The notes beneath the pieces were generated by a model. That model ran no database searches, was not told the origin of the DNA, and saw only the letters and a program-made list of their open reading frames with translations. Shown here piece by piece: positions 25,130 through 35,209 of a stretch of 64,000 nt of DNA. Every line of letters starts with the position of its first letter. Positions within the stretch are counted from its first letter, which is position 1. The DNA comes from DATAMF01 sp036260665 (GTDB taxonomy: Bacteria > Chloroflexota > Anaerolineae > Aggregatilineales > Aggregatilineaceae), in NCBI GenBank assembly GCA_036260665.1, contig DATAMF010000147.1, forward strand, positions 1 to 64,000, read 5' to 3'. A program made the position numbers and the translations under genes.

Positions 25130-28100
25130 TTACGGTAAGTCCGCGCCGGGCCGGTAATCGATTTGCAGGCTGGTTACTTCCACCACCACATTCGGCCCGG
25201 TCACAAAGAGAAGCAGAGTCAGCGGCTCATTTTGCGGAAAAACGATGACCGGGTTGCCCAATAACTTGTCATTCACATAAAACGCCAGCGTATTGGCATC
25301 GAAACGCTGCAATGACAGCGTAATTTCAACCGTAGGATCAGACTGCGGAACACGCGTTTTGGAACTGAACTGATTATTCTGATTGAGTCCCAGGTTCAGC
25401 AAATCTGGCTCGAATTTGACTTCGCCCATTGCCTGTTGATCGTGCCTATTCTGCGCGCCCAATCCAAAGGCAATTTCACCGTTCGCCAGCGCTTCGGGAT
25501 CATACTCCACCAGTTGCATCACCGCTTCGACTTTGGCAATCGTATTGGCCGTGCCGGGCATGAATAAGGCATTGATCAATTCCGGCGTCAGTTCAATCGT
25601 TATTGAATTGGCGCTGCCCGATGTGATCCGCCACGCGTCATCGTCGCCCGCCTGAAATTCGTCTGCGCTCCAACCCAGTAGATCAACTGGCATGTCCGCC
25701 AGGGCTGCCAATGCATCGTGATTCGGTTCGGAGCCTGCGGGAGCAAAGGTCGCCGGGGTGTCACCCGGATCGAGCGGCTGTAGGGTGGGTGTATAAACCA
25801 CAACAGGCGTCGGGGAACTGACTTCAATCGTAGATTCCGGCGTGTTCGTTGGCGCTTCTGTCGGTACTTCTGTGGTTGGCACATTGGTCGGGATGACAAA
25901 GGGTGTGTTGGTCGGTGCGTCAGTTGCTGGAACAACCGCAACGGCTGCTGTTGCAGGTGTAACAGGTGTATTGCTCGGTTCGGGGCGTGTGGTGCGCGTC
26001 GGAAACTGCGTGGCAGGTGGCACGAGTTCCGGTTCGCGCGCCGTAGGATGTTGGTTATTGTCTGAGTTTTCGCCTGAAGACCGTATAACAGCAAATCCAA
26101 CCACAGCAACTAACAATACCAGCGATCCTATAATAATCCAGTTCCAGGGAAGGCCGCCGGTTCGTTCACGGCGCGGCGCTGTTTCAGGTTCCTGATCATC
26201 TTCGAGATAGGATACCGAAGCCGCGCTGGAATCCTCTTCAACCGCCTCCATTTCGATTACATCATCTTCGGCTTCATCTGGCGGAAGCTGCTCGATAAGG
26301 GACTCCCAGTGGCGGAACAAGGGATAGAGTGGGTGTTTGGTGATAAACAGCGAGGCAAAATGGCGGCTGAAAGCGGCCAATTTCTCCCGCCGGGAAAAAC
26401 GCTGTGTGCGGTAGGTTTCCAGCACCGCCGTATACGTTTCTTCCCACTGCCGCACCTGATGCACATAATCCGCCCCCAGCGTTTGCTGCGTCAGATTCAC
26501 AATCCGGCGGTGAACATCGGTAAGCGCGGGATCAGGTTCTTCACTGGTGGACAGGGCGCTTTTTTCCAACACCAGGCGCTGCTGTTGAAGTTCAGCGGCG
26601 GCATCGCGCAACCGAGTAAGCCAATTAGTGAACGGCTCGACTTTCAATCCAGCTTTATCTACTGCCTGCTGTATATGTGATAAGGCGGAGTCTAACTGCT
26701 GGCGTGCGTTATAAAATTCGCCATCCGACCAGTCCCGCAACGCTTGATTGGTATCATAAACCGCCTGCTCGGTCCCCGACAGCCATTCCGCTGCCAGCGG
26801 CGCGTTGAGCGTTTGCCGGACATTTTCCAGGTCTTTCGGTCCGGTAACGGCGTTCATTGCTTTTTCAGCCGCTTCGACTAAACGCCGCCCCGTGAGCATC
26901 CGATCCAGCACCTGGAAAGCGCGATGCGTCCGGGCATCGTCAAAGGTGTGGCTGGCTGCATTACGCCAGAATTCCGACTCTTCCAGATCATTATTCAGCA
27001 GCGATAACATGCCCCGCAGCACATAATGCAGATACAGTGCGCGCCAGCCTGCGCTGCTGCTCTGCTGCATGTACGCGACAATGCCCCGGCTCATCGCACG
27101 CAGATAGAGCGTGGTGTTCGGCATCTGCTCGGCAAACGTCCGGCGCTCTTGATCTTCATCTGACAGCAGCGTACTCAGGGTTTCTGTTTCGGCTTGATCG
27201 GTCCGTTCAATATCGGTGACTCCATCATCCGCCAGCCAGCGTTCGAGCAGTTCTCCTAATTTTCGCAGTCGATCTGCGGCGAGACGCTCACCTTCTGTCC
27301 GAGCATGTTCCCGTGCTTTTTGTCCGATCTCAGCGGCTAGCGCGCCCCGCCCTTGATCCCAGGCTTTCCAGCCCTCGGTCAATGAATCGGCCAGCCGTGT
27401 ATTGGGGCTGTGACGCTCAACTTGCGCGGCGTCTGCCAGCCGGGTAGCAAAATTACCCAGCCACGCAGCGAGATTTTCATTAAAGGTGCGCAAAATATCA
27501 GCCGTGCTGCGCAGCATATCAATTGTGGGCTGTCGGCGTCCCAGCGCCAGATAATTAACAACCGTATTCCAGCCCTGAGATGCTCGTTCCAGTGCTGCCG
27601 CCGTTGCATGAAGCTGTGCATCGGACAGATCATCCAGATAGGGTCGTAAAAATTCCTGAACATCAGCAAACCACATCGCCAGATTGGTGCCGTCTGCTTT
27701 GGGTTTAAATTGGCCGAGTGCAGCTAAAGCCTGGTGAACTTCGTCAAAGTAATCGTGCAGTGTATCAAAAAATGGCGAGGTGGGATCGACCTGATGCGCC
27801 TGATGCAGCAGTTCTCCTGCCCGTCCCGGATCGCGGATCACATACTCACCGACCTGCCCCAAATTTTCTGTAACGGCGTGGATAGCGCGTTGTGCATAAA
27901 TGACGGAGGATAATAGCGCTTCGTCGGCGCTAGACTCCGCCTCCAACTGCTCTAATAAAGCGCCCACATCTTCATAGCGGACTTGCAGCGCCGTCAAACC
28001 TGGCTGCGGAGGCTGCGCAAGCAGTTTATCGATGTCATCCAGCAGCGCATTATCTTCTCCTAATTCGTGTTGCAGCCGCGCCAGATGAGGCCGCAGCAGC

Positions 28101-29407
28101 GTGACTTCGGCCACCGTCCGCGATAGTTGTTCTGCTAACAGCCATTGCGCCTGCCGCGCTGCATTCCGATTTTCGTTGGTGGTCAACAAAATCTGCCCTG
28201 CCGCTGATACATCTCCCGCAAACAGGGGGGCAAGCGCAGCTAAAAATCCGGCAGGCGGTGGTGCGATCCGCATCTCTTCGAGTGTGCCCGTGGCGCTGAT
28301 CAAAAATTCAATCAACGGGCGGCTGTTATTATCGGCAGTGGGTAATAAGTCACCGAGGAGTGATGATGCGCGCGGCCAATTTCCACTTTCCAGGTAAATT
28401 CGTATCGCGTCGAGATCAGCCTGGATCGTAATTTGCTTGAGGTAGGATCGGATCTGTGCTGCTAATGCATTTGTTTCAGGATACCCAGGGTCCATATCTT
28501 GTGCGGCACGCAGCGCTTCAGCCAGTTCTTCGAGTTCGTTCTGGCTGGCGGTAGCGCGAACACGTTTCCGCACGCGGGATAGAATGTCATCGCGGGCTTT
28601 TTCTAACGGCTGGCGATACTCACTCAGCGCATTTTTCAACTCTACGATAGAGCCGTACCGCCGTTTGGGATCGGGGTTCACCGCGCGGGTCACAATGGAT
28701 TGCAGTTTGGCGGAAATACGCTCAGCATCCACGCCGAAGTTGACAAAAAAAGTGTCTCCTTCTTCTTCGACGACCAGTCGTTTGCCCCCGGTCAGAACAA
28801 AATAGATCAGTTCGCCACACTGGTAAATATCCGTGCTGCGGCTGATGTTCGACAGCGCGCCCGGCTCATCCAGAAAAACAGCATTTCCCCAGTCAATCAC
28901 TTTGAGGCGATACTGATCTCGATCCCAGAAGAGATGCTTGGCGTCCACATCGTTATAGATTATGCGTTTATCATGCGCCAGAGCCAGCAGATCGAGCAGA
29001 TGGTCAATAACCACCAGTGCTTCGAGTTCAGACAGGTATTCGCCGCGTTCTGCCCGTTCTAAAACCATCTCTTCGAGAGTTTGGCCCAGGGCGAAATCCA
29101 TTACAATATAGTCGTGAGTGTGTCCGCCCACGCGAAATACGCCCGATCCGCGCAGTTCGGTAAGCACTGGATGCCCGGACAGCCGTTCGAGCGCTTGTTT
29201 TTCGATTCGGATGCTGACTTCTTGCCCGGCACGCATCGGCGGGGCGTCTTGAGGAGCGGGGCGTTTGATGACGACGGGGCGATCCTGGTCCTGTGTATCA
29301 TACGCGCGCAGAGTCTCGCCAGACCGTCCACGAGGATAAATCGTATCGTAACGATAGCGGTTATCAAACAGGCTTTCGGTTAAACGCCCGGATGGTCGAG
29401 CACCCAT
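25130..29407 (-). CDS. Large atypical Ser/Thr kinase-like membrane protein
   Basis: 1425 residues. An N-terminal kinase domain (about 15-290) has VVIKRP (Lys), IIYNDVDAKHLFWD as catalytic loop (Asp kept, Lys to Asp, Asn to His) and VIDWGNA as the DFG equivalent. About 800 residues of helical, TPR-like sequence follow, then a membrane helix (WNWIIIGSLVLLVAVVGFAVI, about 1085-1105), a Thr/Pro linker and a C-terminal beta-rich domain of about 190 residues resembling a concanavalin/LamG-type module. GGAG precedes ATG 29407. It heads the three-gene operon. The layout is that of a transmembrane receptor kinase with a divergent catalytic loop. Confidence 0.73.
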   Translation of the reverse strand: MGARPSGRLTESLFDNRYRYDTIYPRGRSGETLRAYDTQDQDRPVVIKRPAPQDAPPMRAGQEVSIRIEKQALERLSGHPVLTELRGSGVFRVGGHTHDYIVMDFALGQTLEEMVLERAERGEYLSELEALVVIDHLLDLLALAHDKRIIYNDVDAKHLFWDRDQYRLKVIDWGNAVFLDEPGALSNISRSTDIYQCGELIYFVLTGGKRLVVEEEGDTFFVNFGVDAERISAKLQSIVTRAVNPDPKRRYGSIVELKNALSEYRQPLEKARDDILSRVRKRVRATASQNELEELAEALRAAQDMDPGYPETNALAAQIRSYLKQITIQADLDAIRIYLESGNWPRASSLLGDLLPTADNNSRPLIEFLISATGTLEEMRIAPPPAGFLAALAPLFAGDVSAAGQILLTTNENRNAARQAQWLLAEQLSRTVAEVTLLRPHLARLQHELGEDNALLDDIDKLLAQPPQPGLTALQVRYEDVGALLEQLEAESSADEALLSSVIYAQRAIHAVTENLGQVGEYVIRDPGRAGELLHQAHQVDPTSPFFDTLHDYFDEVHQALAALGQFKPKADGTNLAMWFADVQEFLRPYLDDLSDAQLHATAAALERASQGWNTVVNYLALGRRQPTIDMLRSTADILRTFNENLAAWLGNFATRLADAAQVERHSPNTRLADSLTEGWKAWDQGRGALAAEIGQKAREHARTEGERLAADRLRKLGELLERWLADDGVTDIERTDQAETETLSTLLSDEDQERRTFAEQMPNTTLYLRAMSRGIVAYMQQSSSAGWRALYLHYVLRGMLSLLNNDLEESEFWRNAASHTFDDARTHRAFQVLDRMLTGRRLVEAAEKAMNAVTGPKDLENVRQTLNAPLAAEWLSGTEQAVYDTNQALRDWSDGEFYNARQQLDSALSHIQQAVDKAGLKVEPFTNWLTRLRDAAAELQQQRLVLEKSALSTSEEPDPALTDVHRRIVNLTQQTLGADYVHQVRQWEETYTAVLETYRTQRFSRREKLAAFSRHFASLFITKHPLYPLFRHWESLIEQLPPDEAEDDVIEMEAVEEDSSAASVSYLEDDQEPETAPRRERTGGLPWNWIIIGSLVLLVAVVGFAVIRSSGENSDNNQHPTAREPELVPPATQFPTRTTRPEPSNTPVTPATAAVAVVPATDAPTNTPFVIPTNVPTTEVPTEAPTNTPESTIEVSSPTPVVVYTPTLQPLDPGDTPATFAPAGSEPNHDALAALADMPVDLLGWSADEFQAGDDDAWRITSGSANSITIELTPELINALFMPGTANTIAKVEAVMQLVEYDPEALANGEIAFGLGAQNRHDQQAMGEVKFEPDLLNLGLNQNNQFSSKTRVPQSDPTVEITLSLQRFDANTLAFYVNDKLLGNPVIVFPQNEPLTLLLFVTGPNVVVEVTSLQIDYRPGADLP

Positions 29408-29549
29408 GCAAAACTCCTATCACAGCCCAATGAACGCTTCTATTGTACGCGTCCAACCGTTCGAATACCAACCGGATCGATTCACCAAAAATGCCAGTTC
29501 GTGCTAGAGTTGAACATGAGTTTATTTGCGCGAACACTGAGTTAGAACT

Positions 29550-32500
29550 ATGGCAGTCACATTTCACTTTTACCTGTTTGGCCCGCCACGCTTATTGATC
29601 GATGAACGCAACGTGGTCCTCCCTCCCCAACCCGCTGCGTTTGTCTCGTTTTTGCTGCTCAATCGTCAGCGGCGTATTACCCGTGAAGAGGTTCAGGCTG
29701 CGTTCTGGCCCGATGCCGCACCGGAAAAAGCCCAGGAACGTCTGCGGCGTACCCTGTATTTGCTGCGTCAGGCAATCCATCCCCATACAGATTTGATTGC
29801 AACTGAAGGTAGCGAATTGGCGATTGCACCAGAAGCTAATCTGCGCGTGGATTACGAAGAATTTGAGCGGGCACTGATGAACGCCTATCGCACCGACTTG
29901 CCCGCACGCCAGCCTTTGAGCGAAGCCGTTGCCCTCTATAAAGATGATCTGCTGAAAGATATTTATGCCGATTGGGTTTTGTTGGAGCGTGAACACGCTC
30001 ACCAGCGTTTCCTGACCGCGCTCCGCCATTTGATCCTGGTCTGCCAGCAGGCAGGCGATTGGAGCGGTGTCATCGATTATGCTCATCGCCTACGCGAACA
30101 AGACCCATTGCAGGAGGCTGCCTACCGGGCGTTGATGATGGCGTATTACGCCATGGGAGATCGCAGCGCGGCCATTCGCCAGTACCAGCAGTGCGTCGAT
30201 ATTCTGGATCAAGAGCTGGCGGCGGAGCCGATGCCGGAAACCACTCAACTCTACGAAGACATTCGACAGGGACAGGCAGTCGTACCGGTTGCGCTTCCTT
30301 CATCTCCGGTAGTTCCGGCCCCGGTCGCCACCGGCATTGACTGGGTTCCATTAGTGGGACGTGACGAAGAACTGGCACGTATCACATTGGAATGGCGCGT
30401 TTGTCAGCGCAATAAGAGCCAACTTTTGCTCGTCACCGGACCAGCCGGAATGGGCAAAACCCGTCTGGTTGAAGAAGCCATAAGCCGCATCCCCGGCCCG
30501 AATGTCACCGTGCTGATCGGCAACTGTTATGCGATGGAAGCCGGGACGCCCTATCAACTTATTGCCGAACTGATGCGCCAGGCTGTTGAAAAGGTAGCAG
30601 ATCGATTATCTGCTACTACTCGCCAGGATCTCGCTCAATTGGTGCCGACGCTGAAAAGTGGCAAACGCCTGGAAACGGCAACACGCCTCAGCATGGGGCC
30701 AGACGCCAGCATTTTACTGCAAGAAGCGGTAACCGAGGTGATCCGGCTGCTGGCTTCATCTGGGGATGGGCTGTGGTTGGTGACGGAAGATTTACATTGG
30801 GCAGACCCCGCCAGCCTCGCTTGTCTGAACCATGCCCTGCGCCGCTGCCACGATCTCCCACTGATGGTATTGGCAACCCTCCGTGACGAGGAAGTTTCCT
30901 ATGATTCCCCGCTCATGGATTGGCCGACCAGTTCGGTGCATGCGCCCGCGCCCACCACTTTGATCCGTCTTCCACCGCTGCCGCAAGACGAATTACAACG
31001 GTTGTTGGTCGAGTTAGTGAAAGAAGATATGAGCGGTTTTGCGCCGATGTTATATCGTGAAACGGCTGGGAATCCGTTTTTTGTGGTCGAGACACTGCGC
31101 GCTCTGGTGGAACAAGGCCTGCTATACGAGAAAAACGGAAACTGGCAGCTTCGCGCCGGTGCCCTTCCCGATCCGGCTGATTTACCCATGTCTGAAACCG
31201 CACTTGGCATGATCCGGGGGCGTGTTCGCCGCCTGTCGCGTGCCGCTCAGGAAGTGCTTACCATCGCGGCGGTAGTCGAACACGACATTGATGAAAAAAT
31301 GCTGGCAGTTTTGGCCGAGCCAACCGTGGCCGTTGATCTCGCCTTAGAGGAACTGCTCAAAGCGTTTATTCTTGAGGAAACCTCACCTGGACTCTACCAG
31401 TTTTGCCATATCAAGGTCCGTGAAATTATGTATGCCGATACCAGCGCACCGCGCCGCCGCTTTTTGCACCGCCATACGGCTGATTATCTGGCTCAACATG
31501 GCGGCACACGTAATCTCGGTGGCATCTCGAAGCTGGCCTATCACTACAGTCAGGCCCGTGAGTGGACTCAGGCCCTGGTTAATCACTGGTGGTCGGCCCA
31601 TACGGCGCTGCTGGCCGGAGCCATGGCGGAAGCAAATCGTTATGCGGAACAGGCCCAACGTATCCTCGATGAACATGCTTCGGAAGTCGATGCTTCAAAT
31701 CTGCCCGAACCGCTGCCCGCAATCCAGTTTGATCTGTTTTCCCTTCGCGCGGAATTTCTGCGTCAGGCGGCAACCGCAGGGCTGTATTATCCGCCCGATA
31801 TGATGGAAGCGATGAATGCGTTGATCGAGCAGGTCGATGAAGCACGTCAGGCTCGTGCTTCGCTTCAACAGGCGATTCATCTGCTGGGTCAGGGTAAGCT
31901 GACGGGGGCGAAAGAAGCCGCCGAACGAGGCCGCGCGCTTTATTCCAAAGTCGGCGATCTGTTAGGAGAATTAGATGCCACCCAGCACCAGATCGATATT
32001 GCCTATCGTGCCGGGGATATGGTCCTGGTTCGCTTCCTGATGACCGCGTTACGCCGTCTGGGACAAACGGCTGTTAATCCCGAAATCCGCCGGTTGCTCG
32101 ATGAAAACGAGATGCGATTTGCCACCTATGAAGGCCGTTGGATGGATGTGCTGCATCTGGCGCTAAAACTTTCCTCCAGAACCAGCGGTTTAGATCCGGC
32201 GTTAGCCTGGTTATCTCAGATGAATCTGGGCATTGCTTACATGAAATTGGGTAATTTTGAAGAAGCCTATGATGTCGCGCAGCATGCGGTTGAGGTGAGC
32301 AAAGATGCGGGCGTACTCGGTTTGGGGGCACAAGTGCTGTTAGCACGCCTCGAATTATGGCGCGGCAATAACGATATTGCGGCTAAAATGCTGCTTGATC
32401 TCCTTGAAAGCCCGCACCCCCTGATGGGTGAGGTCGAAATGGTCCCGCCGGCCTTGGCACTGGTACGCTGTTATGTGGTGATGGGTGACGACGACGGTGC

Positions 32501-32930
32501 AAAAAAGTGGGCTAAACGTGCCTCTAAAGCCATGTCTCAAATTCAACTCCCGATCCTGTATCCGCTTTCACAAGTCGCCTGGGCGCTGGCCGATATTGCC
32601 GCTTCACGTTATGAAGATGCGCGTAAGAGCCTGAATTATCCTATCGAGTATATGCTGCTGCTGGAAGATACTTCTCCGCAGGAAATTTTCGCGCTGCGGG
32701 CGGCGGCGGAATTAGGATTCGGAAACCATGAGAAGGCCGCGCATTGGATTGGGCAGGCATCATCAGTTATTCAGCAGCAGGCCGATCAGATCGAAAATGC
32801 CCACTACCGGACTCTGTTTCTTAACCGTGTTCCGCTCCACCAGTTTATCGACAGCGTACAAGCGGGGGCCAAATGGCAGCCACAGGAAGCGCTTTGTTTT
32901 CAAGATCAGGCTGGCGAATGGACCATCTGA
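29550..32930 (+). CDS. BTAD/SARP-type STAND ATPase regulator
   Basis: 1126 residues. The N-terminal winged-helix (about 1-95, FYLFGPPRLLID...) and BTAD helical domain (about 100-245) are typical of SARP-like activators. A STAND/AAA ATPase follows, with Walker A GPAGMGKTRLVEE (about 296-308) and Walker B LVTEDLHWAD, then a long TPR-like C-terminal half (about 650-1100). There is no C-terminal LuxR HTH, so DNA binding rests on the N-terminal domain. No strong ribosome site precedes ATG 29550. Target genes are unknown; the divergent kinase operon is an obvious candidate. Confidence 0.82.
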   Translation: MAVTFHFYLFGPPRLLIDERNVVLPPQPAAFVSFLLLNRQRRITREEVQAAFWPDAAPEKAQERLRRTLYLLRQAIHPHTDLIATEGSELAIAPEANLRVDYEEFERALMNAYRTDLPARQPLSEAVALYKDDLLKDIYADWVLLEREHAHQRFLTALRHLILVCQQAGDWSGVIDYAHRLREQDPLQEAAYRALMMAYYAMGDRSAAIRQYQQCVDILDQELAAEPMPETTQLYEDIRQGQAVVPVALPSSPVVPAPVATGIDWVPLVGRDEELARITLEWRVCQRNKSQLLLVTGPAGMGKTRLVEEAISRIPGPNVTVLIGNCYAMEAGTPYQLIAELMRQAVEKVADRLSATTRQDLAQLVPTLKSGKRLETATRLSMGPDASILLQEAVTEVIRLLASSGDGLWLVTEDLHWADPASLACLNHALRRCHDLPLMVLATLRDEEVSYDSPLMDWPTSSVHAPAPTTLIRLPPLPQDELQRLLVELVKEDMSGFAPMLYRETAGNPFFVVETLRALVEQGLLYEKNGNWQLRAGALPDPADLPMSETALGMIRGRVRRLSRAAQEVLTIAAVVEHDIDEKMLAVLAEPTVAVDLALEELLKAFILEETSPGLYQFCHIKVREIMYADTSAPRRRFLHRHTADYLAQHGGTRNLGGISKLAYHYSQAREWTQALVNHWWSAHTALLAGAMAEANRYAEQAQRILDEHASEVDASNLPEPLPAIQFDLFSLRAEFLRQAATAGLYYPPDMMEAMNALIEQVDEARQARASLQQAIHLLGQGKLTGAKEAAERGRALYSKVGDLLGELDATQHQIDIAYRAGDMVLVRFLMTALRRLGQTAVNPEIRRLLDENEMRFATYEGRWMDVLHLALKLSSRTSGLDPALAWLSQMNLGIAYMKLGNFEEAYDVAQHAVEVSKDAGVLGLGAQVLLARLELWRGNNDIAAKMLLDLLESPHPLMGEVEMVPPALALVRCYVVMGDDDGAKKWAKRASKAMSQIQLPILYPLSQVAWALADIAASRYEDARKSLNYPIEYMLLLEDTSPQEIFALRAAAELGFGNHEKAAHWIGQASSVIQQQADQIENAHYRTLFLNRVPLHQFIDSVQAGAKWQPQEALCFQDQAGEWTI

Positions 32931-32933
32931 TTA

Positions 32934-34109
32934 TCACCAATACTTCATTTGGTCCGCAACTGTCAGCGCCAACAGGATCACATGCCATACGCCATCGGCG
33001 AGAGGAGTAGTTTCGATATACTCGTCCGGACGGTGTGCATGTCCTCCATATGAGATCCCGATTGTCACGGTGGGGAGACCGTTAGCAAGCAGCACATTGG
33101 CATCGGTACTGCCCGACTCATAAAAAACTGGGTGGCTGATCACATCCAGGGCCGCCGCCGCCATCTGCACCAAGGGGTGGCTCGGGCTGATATAGCCAGA
33201 TGGTCGATCTCCTACTACATCAATTTCAAATGTCAAATCGGTTTTGCTCACCCGTTTAATCGCATCCATGACTTGTTGTTCAAGCGCTTGTAATGTTTTG
33301 CTGTCCTCGGAGCGCATATCCAGGTAAAACTCTGCCGTTGTTGCGATGCTGTTGACTGACTGCCCACCGCTGATCAGCCCGATGTTATAGGTCGTGCGCG
33401 GCGATACAGGTGGTATTATGGCGACAATCTGCGCTCCCAATTCAACCAAACCATGAATCGCGCTGGGCTGCCCAAAATGCAGCCAACTATGCCCTCCCGG
33501 TGCCCGGCAGGTGATCCGCCAACGCCGCACCGCAATCCCGCCATGATAAATTCGCCCCAATGCCATGCCCTCTAATACAACCGCCGCACCCAATCGATCT
33601 TTGAGATGATCCCACACTGCGCGGATTCCGCCGAGATCACCCAACCCTTCTTCACGGCTGTTGGCGACAAACCAAATATCGGCAGCAGGCTGAATATGAT
33701 GCTTTTGACACACATCCAGCAAAAACAACAGTCCCGCTACGCCCAGGCTGTTATCGCCCAGACCGGGACCATAAATTTGCGTGTCTTTTCGTTGAATGGT
33801 GAGATCGGCATCGGCAGCGAAAACCGTATCTGTGTGCGCCGAAATTAATAGCGCGGGGCTGGTCGAATCGGTTCCCGGCCAACATCCATACACGTTATAG
33901 ACTTCATCAGTATGCACATCGCGTAGTGGGTAACGCTCAAACAGGCTTTGAATGTAGACTGCGCGCCGTTCCTCCGCGAACGTGGGAGATGCGATCTGCT
34001 GGATACGAATGGCGCTATCTACAATATCCTGAATATTGATCTGCTCCCGAATGCGGGAAAGCAGGGGCGAGTTGGCTAATTTTTGTAAGGCTTGAACAGA
34101 TTGGTGCAT
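32934..34109 (-). CDS. M20-family metallopeptidase
   Basis: 391-residue zinc exopeptidase. Metal ligands are recognisable: His and Asp in LLISAHTDTVF (about 90), bridging Asp in GLGDNSLGVAG (about 123), Glu-Glu in ANSREEGLGD (about 156), and a late His in GISYGGHAHRPDE. The central dimerisation domain (HSWLHFGQPSAIHG...) interrupts the catalytic domain, as usual. It may be a di/tripeptidase or amidohydrolase. AGGAAAAATC precedes ATG 34109. It is convergent with the BTAD regulator, 3 bases apart. Confidence 0.83.
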   Translation of the reverse strand: MHQSVQALQKLANSPLLSRIREQINIQDIVDSAIRIQQIASPTFAEERRAVYIQSLFERYPLRDVHTDEVYNVYGCWPGTDSTSPALLISAHTDTVFAADADLTIQRKDTQIYGPGLGDNSLGVAGLLFLLDVCQKHHIQPAADIWFVANSREEGLGDLGGIRAVWDHLKDRLGAAVVLEGMALGRIYHGGIAVRRWRITCRAPGGHSWLHFGQPSAIHGLVELGAQIVAIIPPVSPRTTYNIGLISGGQSVNSIATTAEFYLDMRSEDSKTLQALEQQVMDAIKRVSKTDLTFEIDVVGDRPSGYISPSHPLVQMAAAALDVISHPVFYESGSTDANVLLANGLPTVTIGISYGGHAHRPDEYIETTPLADGVWHVILLALTVADQMKYW

Positions 34110-34400
34110 GATTTTTCCTAGTTTGGGTGAGATTAAGTCGCCTATTTTTTATTGATTATGGCGCAATTTCCCTAATCCTGCTGATATCCCACGCGACGTG
34201 GGATAATGTGGTTAAATTTCATGTGCCCAGTATTAAGAGACACCGCGCGACAATGTTAAATGCATGGAGCTATTTGCTTACCGCCAGATATGGGGTATAT
34301 GGTTCATGATTACCCCCCAGGGCTGGTGTCAATGAATATAATGACGATTTAAATGAGGTAGAAGAAGGAACGTCGTAATACGCATTATTTATTTCAGAGG
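34110..34400. other. Intergenic region with palindrome
   Basis: The 374 bases between the M20 gene and the response regulator hold no convincing ORF. They contain a perfect inverted repeat at 34185-34205, one AATGTTAAA at 34252-34260 that matches the two near the next promoter, and A/T-rich sequence. Confidence 0.5.
34185..34205. promoter_or_regulatory. Perfect inverted repeat, operator-like
   Basis: TATCCCACG-CGA-CGTGGGATA: nine-base arms around three bases. No T tract follows, so an operator for a dimeric repressor is more likely than a terminator. Confidence 0.5.
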
Positions 34401-34428
34401 TTGCCAGCCTGAAACCAGCCACTATAAT
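34401..34428 (+). promoter_or_regulatory. Promoter of the orphan OmpR-type regulator
   Basis: TTGCCA (34401-34406), 16 bases, TATAAT (34423-34428). The start is expected near 34435, about 50 bases before ATG 34484. Confidence 0.6.
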
Positions 34429-34432
34429 CGCG

Positions 34433-34463
34433 AATGTTAAAATTTGTGCCCCTCAATGTTAAA
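34433..34463 (+). promoter_or_regulatory. Direct repeat AATGTTAAA, 22-bp spacing
   Basis: AATGTTAAA at 34433-34441 and again at 34455-34463, exactly 22 bases apart (two 11-base units, the spacing used by OmpR/PhoB-type regulators). They overlap the predicted transcription start, so binding should repress. Autoregulation by the 34484 product is inferred. Confidence 0.45.
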
Positions 34464-34483
34464 ACGTTAGGTGAAGGTGAGTC

Positions 34484-35152
34484 ATGCGGGCGGTTCGAAT
34501 TCTGTTGATCGAAAATGAACGTGCAAACAGCATTTCGTTTGTTGTCGCCCTGCAGCAGAAGTATCAAGTTCAAGTTGCGCATACGGGAAAACAAGCACTG
34601 CTGCTTGCTCAAACAACCAAGCCGGATGTGGTTGTTTTAGATGCGGCTTCCCTACATACCTCTGGAAATCGAATCTGTTCGCGTTTGCGTATGACATTCG
34701 GAGAATTGCCGATCATCCATATTCGTGCGGAAAATCTTCCGGGTGAGACCAGCGCAGCGAATGTCATACTCACTCCTCCGTTCACGCCGCGCAAATTGAT
34801 CAACCGGATCGAGCGATTTATCGCGCCTATTATGGTTGATGAGGGGAAAGTGCTGGAGTTAGGGTCATTCTCCTTGAATCTGGAGAAGCAAATGTTAAGT
34901 ACGCCCTGGAATGAAAAAAAGCTAACGCCCAAACTGGTCGCGTTGATGGAAATTTTTATGAAACGCCCCAACGAAACACTGGGTCGGCGATTTTTGATGC
35001 AGGAAGTATGGAAAACCGATTATATGGGTGATACACGCACCCTCGATGTCCATATCCGCTGGCTGCGCAAAATTGTGGAACCCGAAGCGCGCAAACCTCG
35101 TTATCTGCTCACCGTGCGCGGTGAAGGATATTGTTTCGCGGTTTCCTTGTGA
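34484..35152 (+). CDS. OmpR-type regulator with degenerate receiver
   Basis: 222 residues: a receiver-like domain (1-120) and a winged-helix DNA-binding domain (about 125-220, LTPKLVALMEIFMKRP ... LTVRGEGYCF). The receiver is atypical: the acidic pocket is Glu-Asn-Glu, the Asp in VVVLDAAS remains, but the conserved Lys before Pro is missing (ILTPPFTP in place of a KP turn). Classical phosphorylation is therefore doubtful. AAGGTGAG precedes ATG 34484. No kinase is adjacent. Confidence 0.8.
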   Translation: MRAVRILLIENERANSISFVVALQQKYQVQVAHTGKQALLLAQTTKPDVVVLDAASLHTSGNRICSRLRMTFGELPIIHIRAENLPGETSAANVILTPPFTPRKLINRIERFIAPIMVDEGKVLELGSFSLNLEKQMLSTPWNEKKLTPKLVALMEIFMKRPNETLGRRFLMQEVWKTDYMGDTRTLDVHIRWLRKIVEPEARKPRYLLTVRGEGYCFAVSL

Positions 35153-35154
35153 AC

Positions 35155-35186
35155 ACAAAAAGGCATCTATCAAGATGCCTCATTGT
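35155..35186 (-). terminator. Terminator of rpsT
   Basis: AGGCATCT (35161-35168) and AGATGCCT (35173-35180) form a perfect eight-base stem. On the minus strand the stem is followed by TTTTTG. Confidence 0.75.
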
Positions 35187-35209
35187 GCGAATGAAGTGCG
35201 GCAGAAAAA

